Below, piece by piece: positions 6,757-11,186 of a DNA stretch of 11,186 bases; the first letter of the stretch is position 1; each line of letters starts with the position of its first letter. The position numbers and the translations under genes were made by a program. The notes beneath the pieces were generated by a model. It saw only the letters and a program-made list of their open reading frames with translations. It was not told where the DNA came from and ran no database searches. Location: positions 1 to 11,186 of the forward strand of contig USAI01000077.1 in assembly GCA_900552675.1 (NCBI GenBank), in the 5' to 3' direction. The DNA is from an uncultured Prevotella sp. (GTDB lineage: Bacteria; Bacteroidota; Bacteroidia; Bacteroidales; Bacteroidaceae).

Positions 6757-7731
6757 ATGAACAATACAATAAACGAACGGCTGAAAAACGTGCGACTATA
6801 TGCCACACGCTGTCTTGAAGACGAGGCTAAAGCCATACTCGACCTCATACCACAACTCGACGACAACTTTGACAAAGCAGTAGAAATGATTCTCAACTGC
6901 AAAGGAAAAGTGGTGGTAACAGGTGTAGGCAAAAGCGGACACATAGGTGCCAAGATAGCCGCCACCCTGTCGAGCACAGGCACACCATCGTTCTTCCTCA
7001 ACCCCCTCGATGCCTATCATGGCGACTTAGGAGCCGTAAACAGCAACGACCTGGTGATAGCCATCAGCAACTCGGGACAAACCGACGAACTGCTGCGCTT
7101 CATACCCATGCTGCTGCACAACGAGATACCCATCATTGGCATGAGTGGCAACCCCCACTCGCTGTTAGCAAAATATTCAACCATACACATCAATGTGTAT
7201 GTGGCACACGAGGCATGTCCTCTCAATTTGGCCCCCACAAACAGCACCACAGCCGTATTGTCGATGGGCGATGCCCTGGCAGTAGCACTGATGGTAGTGC
7301 GCAATTTTAAGCCCAAAGACTTTGCACAATTCCACCCCGGAGGCGAGCTGGGTAAACGCCTACTGACCACAGCTGCCGATGTGATGCGCACCGACGACCT
7401 GCCCATCATTCCACAAGACATGCACCTGGGCGAGGCCATCATACACGTAAGCAAAGGCAAGCTGGGCATGGGTGTAGCCCTTGAAAACGAACATATCGTA
7501 GGCCTCATTACCGATGGCGACATACGCCGTGCGATGGAAAAATGGCAAGCCATGTTCTTTGACAAGACGGTGAGCGACATTATGACTCGCCAGCCAAAGA
7601 TTGTACGCCCCACAACAAAAATTAGCGAGATACAAAGTATCATGCACAAATACAAGATACACAGCGTGCTGGTAGGCGACGAAGAGAATCACCTATTGGG
7701 GGTTGTCGACCACTACAGCTGTATGGTATAA
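6757..7731 (+). CDS. kdsD: Arabinose-5-phosphate isomerase (KpsF/GutQ/KdsD family)
   Basis: Isomerises ribulose-5-phosphate to arabinose-5-phosphate, the KdsA substrate. The protein is 324 aa with an N-terminal SIS domain (about 43-180) and two CBS domains (about 205-262 and 272-322). The block GKVVVTGVGKSGHIGAKIAA and ISNSGQTDEL form the sugar-phosphate site. The residues known as catalytically important in E. coli KdsD fall at the same numbers here: K59, H88, E111, E152 and H193. The CBS pair suggests nucleotide-dependent control, as in the full-length members of the family. It lies 17 bases after kdsA and 9 bases before the PLD gene, all in one direction, so it is almost certainly in the kdsA operon. 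GutQ or KpsF paralogue functions cannot be excluded, but pairing with kdsA favours the LPS role. Confidence 0.95.
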   Translation: MNNTINERLKNVRLYATRCLEDEAKAILDLIPQLDDNFDKAVEMILNCKGKVVVTGVGKSGHIGAKIAATLSSTGTPSFFLNPLDAYHGDLGAVNSNDLVIAISNSGQTDELLRFIPMLLHNEIPIIGMSGNPHSLLAKYSTIHINVYVAHEACPLNLAPTNSTTAVLSMGDALAVALMVVRNFKPKDFAQFHPGGELGKRLLTTAADVMRTDDLPIIPQDMHLGEAIIHVSKGKLGMGVALENEHIVGLITDGDIRRAMEKWQAMFFDKTVSDIMTRQPKIVRPTTKISEIQSIMHKYKIHSVLVGDEENHLLGVVDHYSCMV

Positions 7732-7740
7732 GAAGCACAA

Positions 7741-9060
7741 ATGAACAAATACATAACACGCCTCATGGCCGTCATTGCCTGCACACTGTGCAGTATAGGC
7801 ATGATGGCCATGAGCGTATCAGAAATTGCCCAAAACGACTCAACAAAGCTCGCCTTGCGTAGCGACTCGGCCATTGTTCGACAGCTACGTGCCGTAGGCG
7901 TTAACTTCTCAAACGATAATGCAGTAACCTTGCTCATGAGTGGGCAAGAAAAGTTTGACGATATGTTTCATGCCATTCGTCAAGCTAAAAGCAGCATACA
8001 TCTCGAATACTTTAATTTCCGCAACGACTCTATCGCCTCGCTGCTGTTCGACATTTTAGCCGAAAAAGCACAGCAAGGAGTTGAGGTGCGTGCCCTCTTC
8101 GATGGGTTTGGCAACGACTCGAACAACCAGCCTTTGCTGAAACACCACCTCACCAACTTGCGCGCCCGCGGCATACAGATATACGAGTTTGACCCACTGC
8201 GCTTTCCATGGATAAACCACGTGTTTCACCGCGACCACCGCAAGATTGTGGTGATTGATGGAAAGATGGCTTACACTGGAGGTATGAACGTGGCCGACTA
8301 CTACATTAAAGGCACGAAAGAGGTGGGCTCGTGGCGCGATATGCACTGCCGTATTGAGGGCAGCGAGGTAAACACCCTGCAGCACATCTTCTTGAAAATG
8401 TGGAAGAAGGTTACGGGCGAAAACATTCATGGCGCACAATATTATCGTGGCTACAAAAACGCCGAATATATCACAGGCCTAAAACCAGACACCACCCTTA
8501 CGGCTGGCAAAAAGATGGTGGGCATTATCAACCGCGAGCCACGCACGAGCAACAAGATTATACGCCAGTTCTACATCAACGCCATCAACGATGCTACCGA
8601 CAGCATTAAGATTGTAAACCCCTACTTTACCCTATCGCACAACCTGAAAAAAAGCTTGCGTAAAGCCATCAAACGAGGTGTTAAGGTGCAAATAATGGTG
8701 TCGACACATAGCGACATACCCCTCACCCCCGACTGCGTGTTCTACAACGTGCATAAACTGATGAAGCGCGGAGCCGAGATATGGATGTATGAACCAGGCT
8801 TTCATCACACAAAAATTATCATGGTAGATGGCAAGTTCTGCACCGTAGGTAGCGCCAACCTAAACGCACGTAGCCTACGTTTCGATTATGAAGAGAACGC
8901 CGTCATCATCGATTCCGCCACCACCCACGAACTGGAACAGATGTTTGAACGCGACAAAGCCGACTCGTTTCTGCTTACGCCACAAACCTGGAATACCTTC
9001 CGCACCCCCTGGAAGAAATTTGTAGGATGGTTTGCCCATCTGCTCACCCCCTTCCTGTAA
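7741..9060 (+). CDS. Exported cardiolipin synthase-like phospholipase D
   Basis: Phospholipase D superfamily enzyme, 439 aa, with two HKD motifs: H166-x-K168-x4-D173 followed by GGMN, and H356-x-K358-x4-D363 followed by GSAN. Two motifs with a C-terminal LLTPFL are typical of bacterial cardiolipin synthases, which join two phosphatidylglycerols; hydrolysis of another phosphodiester remains possible. The N-terminus has a basic start (MNKYITR), one hydrophobic stretch at about 8-23 and then a polar segment, so it looks like a signal peptide or a single anchor rather than the two membrane helices of E. coli ClsA. VIAC (11-14) weakly resembles a lipobox but is too close to the N-terminus to be convincing. 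The active site is thus probably on the periplasmic side. It begins 9 bases after kdsD, which ties it to the Kdo operon. Confidence 0.88.
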   Translation: MNKYITRLMAVIACTLCSIGMMAMSVSEIAQNDSTKLALRSDSAIVRQLRAVGVNFSNDNAVTLLMSGQEKFDDMFHAIRQAKSSIHLEYFNFRNDSIASLLFDILAEKAQQGVEVRALFDGFGNDSNNQPLLKHHLTNLRARGIQIYEFDPLRFPWINHVFHRDHRKIVVIDGKMAYTGGMNVADYYIKGTKEVGSWRDMHCRIEGSEVNTLQHIFLKMWKKVTGENIHGAQYYRGYKNAEYITGLKPDTTLTAGKKMVGIINREPRTSNKIIRQFYINAINDATDSIKIVNPYFTLSHNLKKSLRKAIKRGVKVQIMVSTHSDIPLTPDCVFYNVHKLMKRGAEIWMYEPGFHHTKIIMVDGKFCTVGSANLNARSLRFDYEENAVIIDSATTHELEQMFERDKADSFLLTPQTWNTFRTPWKKFVGWFAHLLTPFL

Positions 9061-9097
9061 AACGAAGGGGGGGGACGCAACGGCCTACACTCGTTTT
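9047..9097 (+). terminator. Overlapping hairpins at the end of the PLD gene
   Basis: CCCCCTTC (9047-9054) can pair with GAAGGGGG (9064-9071) around a 9-base loop that contains the stop codon. A second, mutually exclusive stem, AAAACGA (9059-9065) with TCGTTTT (9091-9097), ends in a run of five T and looks more like an intrinsic terminator, though the stem is weak. A run of eight G lies at 9067-9074. Confidence 0.4.
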
Positions 9098-9164
9098 TAG
9101 AAAGAAACCCTTTACCCAATGGCAAAGTTTAATGCTTCTACAATCACATTTTTTAATAAATAAA

Positions 9165-9196
9165 TTTGGTTAATAAATAAAAAAGGCATATCTTTG
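9165..9196 (+). promoter_or_regulatory. Full -33/-7 promoter of the sigma factor gene
   Basis: TTTG at 9165-9168 and TATCTTTG at 9189-9196 are 20 bases apart, matching the Bacteroidetes primary-sigma consensus. The likely start is near 9203, leaving an untranslated leader of about 140 bases, unusually long beside the other genes here. The leader holds a 7-codon ORF at 9214-9237 (MEGYVPP, stop) and a small hairpin, CGATA (9293-9297) with TATCG (9303-9307). Transcription by the primary sigma rather than autoregulation is implied. Confidence 0.75.
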
Positions 9197-9341
9197 CAAG
9201 ACACTAGTGGTAGATGGAAGGATATGTTCCTCCTTGAAACACACCTCGGCCGCTTGTTTATAATAATAGAACATCAATATTAACAATAAAAACGATATTG
9301 CCTATCGATATACTTTTACTTAAATAAAAAGGATAAAAGTA

Positions 9342-9938
9342 ATGAGAATACTTGAAGAGATGACCGATGAAGAGTTGGCCATGCTGTATATCGACGGCAA
9401 TAACAAAGCTTTCGACTTGTTGTTATCACGCAACCAATCGAAGATATTTTCATATATTGTTTTTGTTGTACGCAATCAAGAAACAGCAAACGACATTTTC
9501 CAAGAAACCTTCATGAAGGTGATATCGCGCCTACAACAAGGCAAATATACCACCTCAGGAAAGTTCTCGGCATGGGTAATGCGCATTGCCCATAACATCA
9601 TTATGGACTGGTATCGCGATCATAGCACCGAACATATTGTTGAGTGTAACGATACCAACGACCTGTCAAACATTGGCAGCAACGACCTGGTGGTAGGCAA
9701 TATTGAGAACCAATATGTTTACGACCAAGTGATGACCGACGTGCGCCGCATGATGAACCTCTTGCCTGCCTCGCAACGCGAGGTAGTGTTTATGCGCTTC
9801 TATCAAGATATGTCGTTTAAAGAGATTGCCGACACCACAAACGTAAGCATCAACACGGCACTGGGACGCATGCGCTATGCCATTCTGAACATGCGCCGAA
9901 TGGCAAAAGAGCATGACGTAGCCTTACAAACGGCCTGA
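9342..9938 (+). CDS. ECF-type RNA polymerase sigma factor (sigma-70 family)
   Basis: Two-domain sigma factor of 198 aa. Region 2 spans about 22-93, including the core-binding and -10-recognition segment (ANDIFQETFMKVISRL, then FSAWVMRIAHNIIMDWYRD). After an Asn/Asp-rich linker (about 100-125), region 4 covers about 130-186 with a helix-turn-helix (LPASQREVVFMRFYQDMSFK and EIADTTNVSINTALGRMRYA). There is no region 1.1 or region 3, which defines the ECF group. No anti-sigma or FecR-type gene and no SusC/SusD pair lies next to it, so the usual membrane-stress or glycan-uptake arrangement is not seen; control may lie in the long leader or in a distant gene. AAGGATAAAAG before the ATG is a reasonable ribosome site. 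Its 3' end overlaps rpe on the opposite strand by 15 bases. Target genes are unknown. Confidence 0.92.
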   Translation: MRILEEMTDEELAMLYIDGNNKAFDLLLSRNQSKIFSYIVFVVRNQETANDIFQETFMKVISRLQQGKYTTSGKFSAWVMRIAHNIIMDWYRDHSTEHIVECNDTNDLSNIGSNDLVVGNIENQYVYDQVMTDVRRMMNLLPASQREVVFMRFYQDMSFKEIADTTNVSINTALGRMRYAILNMRRMAKEHDVALQTA

Positions 9939-10586
9939 CACTGTTTTCAGGCTGTGTATGGTAGCAATGGGGTCGGCGGCTTTAAAGATATAGCTGCCAC
10001 TCACCAGCACATCGGCACCAGCCTCTACCAGCAGGGGTGCTGTTTCGCCTTGCACACCTCCATCAATCTGTATCAGCGCCTGGCTTCCGCTTTCGTCAAT
10101 CATCTTGCGTAGGCGCTTCAGCTTATCAACGGTTTGCGGGATAAACTTCTGTCCGCCAAAACCTGGGTTTACACTCATCAGCAGCACCATATCAACATCG
10201 CACAGCACGTCTTCAATCTGGCTAAGCGACGTTGCTGGGTTCAGCGTTACGCCCGCCTTCATGCCAGTAGCATGTATCTCTTGAATGGTGCGATGTAAGT
10301 GTGTGCAGGCCTCACAGTGCACGTTCATCATCATGGCACCCGTCTTTGCCACACGCTCAACATAGCGTTCGGGCTGCACTATCATCAAGTGAACGTCCAG
10401 CGGCTTGGTGCAACGCTTGGCCACAGCATCAATCACAGGAAAGCCAAACGATATATTAGGCACAAACACGCCATCCATAACGTCTAAATGCAGCCAATCG
10501 GCCTCACTGGCGTTAATCATTTCCACATCCTTCTCTAAATTCAAGAAATCGGCCGACAGCAATGACGGCGATATTAAAGTCTTCAT
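9924..10586 (-). CDS. rpe: Ribulose-phosphate 3-epimerase
   Basis: Interconverts ribulose-5-phosphate and xylulose-5-phosphate in the pentose phosphate pathway; cytoplasmic TIM barrel of 220 aa, the usual length. The metal ligands are in place: H33 and D35 in HLDVMDG, H66 in DVHLMI, and D175 in IQIDGGV; D35 and D175 are also the acid-base pair. S8 in SPSLLSADF, the phosphate-binding VNPGFGGQKFIP (139-150) and DVLVSGSYIF complete the site. The ATG at 10586 is the only sensible start. Its last codons overlap the sigma factor gene on the other strand, and no separate terminator fits. A 41-codon ORF lies 79 bases upstream on the same strand and may share its transcript. It shares ribulose-5-phosphate with KdsD in this window. 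Confidence 0.97.
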   Translation of the reverse strand: MKTLISPSLLSADFLNLEKDVEMINASEADWLHLDVMDGVFVPNISFGFPVIDAVAKRCTKPLDVHLMIVQPERYVERVAKTGAMMMNVHCEACTHLHRTIQEIHATGMKAGVTLNPATSLSQIEDVLCDVDMVLLMSVNPGFGGQKFIPQTVDKLKRLRKMIDESGSQALIQIDGGVQGETAPLLVEAGADVLVSGSYIFKAADPIATIHSLKTVSGRL

Positions 10587-10665
10587 TGTTCTTTATTATT
10601 TGTTTTTCTTTAATCTTCGTATTACCCTTATTTTTATACAACAATAGCGATAGGTTTGCCACACA

Positions 10666-10791
10666 TTAGTTAAGGCAAAACATTTCTTTCTTTGCGCCCA
10701 TGCGCACAACACGATAAGTGTAAGCCACCTGACGTATCAGGTTAAGAGTTTGTTCTGAAGGTTTCAATTCGTCTTGAGTAAATAGCCCCAT
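10666..10791 (-). CDS. Small hypothetical protein, 41 aa
   Basis: An ATG-to-TAA frame of 41 codons with a protein-like composition. It starts MGLFTQDELKPSEQTL, continues NLIRQVAYTYRVVR and ends KKEMFCLN. The first part reads as a turn followed by an amphipathic, basic helix, and the overall charge is positive. There is no signal peptide or membrane segment. It lies 79 bases before rpe on the same strand. I cannot name a family; the P-S-E-Q-T-L-x-x-I-R-Q-x-A pattern resembles small conserved proteins I associate with Bacteroidales, but that is an impression. No clear TAnnTTTG promoter is seen just upstream on this strand. The alternative is a chance ORF, which the composition makes less likely. 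Confidence 0.5.
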   Translation of the reverse strand: MGLFTQDELKPSEQTLNLIRQVAYTYRVVRMGAKKEMFCLN

Positions 10792-10857
10792 AAGCGTCAA
10801 ATTATTTGTTATACAAAGCGCACAGGCATACAACCATCAGGCAGCACACCATACACC

Positions 10858-10874
10858 GATTAGAGTATCTAATC
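10858..10874. promoter_or_regulatory. Operator-like palindrome
   Basis: GATTAGA and TCTAATC flank a 3-base centre (GTA), a perfect 7-bp inverted repeat typical in size of a dimeric regulator site. It lies 67 bases upstream of the 41-aa ORF. It could also be a small RNA hairpin. Confidence 0.35.
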
Positions 10875-10896
10875 TATTGATTAAACGGCCTAATTG

Positions 10897-10945
10897 CCTT
10901 TTTATTACATTTTCAACAGAATTTTGTTGCAGTAATGTAAAAAGG
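10897..10945. other. Long imperfect hairpin
   Basis: Three nested stems line up: CCTTT (10897-10901) with AAAGG (10941-10945), TTACATT (10905-10911) with AATGTAA (10934-10940), and CAACA (10914-10918) with TGTTG (10925-10929) around the loop GAATTT. Together they give 17 pairs with small bulges. Neither side is followed by a T run, so a simple terminator is unlikely. Confidence 0.45.
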
Positions 10946-11093
10946 ATGAAACCGAGAGATAAAAAGAAACTCTTCTACAAGAAAAGCCTCGCAAAAAGAA
11001 TATTCCTTTGACATATTTATATTTAATAATGTTAAATCGGACTGTAAAACCATATTCTGCCTACAAAAGAGGAAAAATATAAGATAAAAATAT

Positions 11094-11101
11094 TACCTTT
11101 G
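11094..11101 (+). promoter_or_regulatory. -7 promoter element for a transcript leaving the window
   Basis: TACCTTTG matches TAnnTTTG, the same variant as at 197-204. No -33 TTTG is found 20 bases upstream. Transcription would begin near 11108 and run off the right edge. Downstream, CAACC (11111-11115) can pair with GGTTG (11141-11145) around an inner GCCC/GGGC stem with a CAAT loop (11126-11137), and GCGTA can pair with TACGC (11168-11181). No start codon opens a useful plus-strand frame before the edge. Confidence 0.5.
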
Positions 11102-11186
11102 TCTTGTCTTCAACCCATACCGAAAGCCCCAATGGGCAGAGGTTGGGCAGACATATATACATATAAGGCGTAACTGTACGCTTTGG

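Larger units (their letters stand above)
10792..11186. other. 395-base region without a convincing gene
   Basis: AT-rich, with stops in all frames. From left to right it holds a 16-codon minus-strand frame rich in Cys and hydrophobic residues (10802-10852), a 7-bp palindrome (10858-10874), a long imperfect hairpin (10897-10945), a 21-codon lysine-rich plus-strand frame (10946-11011), and a plus-strand promoter element (11094-11101) followed by self-complementary segments up to the window edge. None of the short frames is supported as a gene. Confidence 0.6.

Noticed and set aside
9067..9074. G8 tract as a phase-variation switch
   Set aside because: It lies after the PLD stop codon and well before the sigma promoter, so length changes would not alter any reading frame.
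10651..10658. TAGGTTTG on the plus strand as a promoter
   Set aside because: No -33 element and no plus-strand gene downstream; it lies between the small ORF and rpe, which read the other way.
10802..10852. 16-codon Cys-rich hydrophobic minus-strand frame as a leader peptide for the 41-aa ORF
   Set aside because: Very short, with no promoter or ribosome site; a chance frame is the simpler reading.
10946..11011. Lysine-rich 21-codon plus-strand frame after the hairpin
   Set aside because: Composition follows the A-rich DNA, there is no properly spaced ribosome site or promoter, and it directly abuts the hairpin arm.

Overview
The window looks like an ordinary chromosomal stretch from a Bacteroidales bacterium, most likely a Prevotella-type member of the Prevotellaceae. 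Several intergenic regions carry the Bacteroidetes -7 promoter element TAnnTTTG, two of them with a -33 TTTG exactly 20 bases upstream. Shine-Dalgarno sequences are weak or absent. The DUF4348-type lipoprotein, the metal-dependent KdsA and the Cys4-containing PheS also fit this group. The genus is an inference from overall feel, not from a marker gene.

Layout: (a) 274-2741, plus strand: an unknown 114-aa acidic-tailed protein overlapping, as TAATG, a YgiQ-type radical SAM protein with a repetitive basic C-terminal tail. A 19-bp tandem repeat and a strong bidirectional terminator follow. (b) 2920-4620, minus strand: a lipoprotein with two NTF2-like (DUF4348-type) units, then a PhnP-like metallo-beta-lactamase-fold hydrolase, probably one operon. 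(c) 4746-5783, plus: pheS, divergent from the lipoprotein, with its own terminator. (d) 5984-9060, plus: a compact operon kdsA - kdsD - exported cardiolipin-synthase-like phospholipase D (gaps of 17 and 9 bases) behind a textbook Bacteroidetes promoter. (e) 9342-9938, plus: an ECF-type sigma factor with a long leader and no visible anti-sigma gene. (f) 9924-10586, minus: rpe, converging on and overlapping the sigma gene by 15 bases; a 41-codon small ORF sits upstream on the same strand. (g) 10792-11186: no convincing gene, but an operator-like palindrome, a long imperfect hairpin and, at the right edge, a promoter followed by potential RNA structure.

How the genes fit together: KdsD turns ribulose-5-phosphate into arabinose-5-phosphate and KdsA condenses it with phosphoenolpyruvate to Kdo-8-phosphate for the LPS core. 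The PLD enzyme of the same operon probably works on envelope phospholipid, so the operon is an envelope unit. Rpe interconverts ribulose-5-phosphate and xylulose-5-phosphate and so shares the KdsD substrate, although it is separately transcribed. The other genes are housekeeping (PheS) or of uncertain role (YgiQ, MBL hydrolase, lipoprotein, sigma factor).

I see no transposase, phage gene, CRISPR array, tRNA, rRNA or recognisable defence system. The items most worth a second look are the intergenic repeat resembling the ygiQ coding repeat, the 41-aa small protein, the possible structured transcript at the right edge, and the exported PLD inside a Kdo operon.
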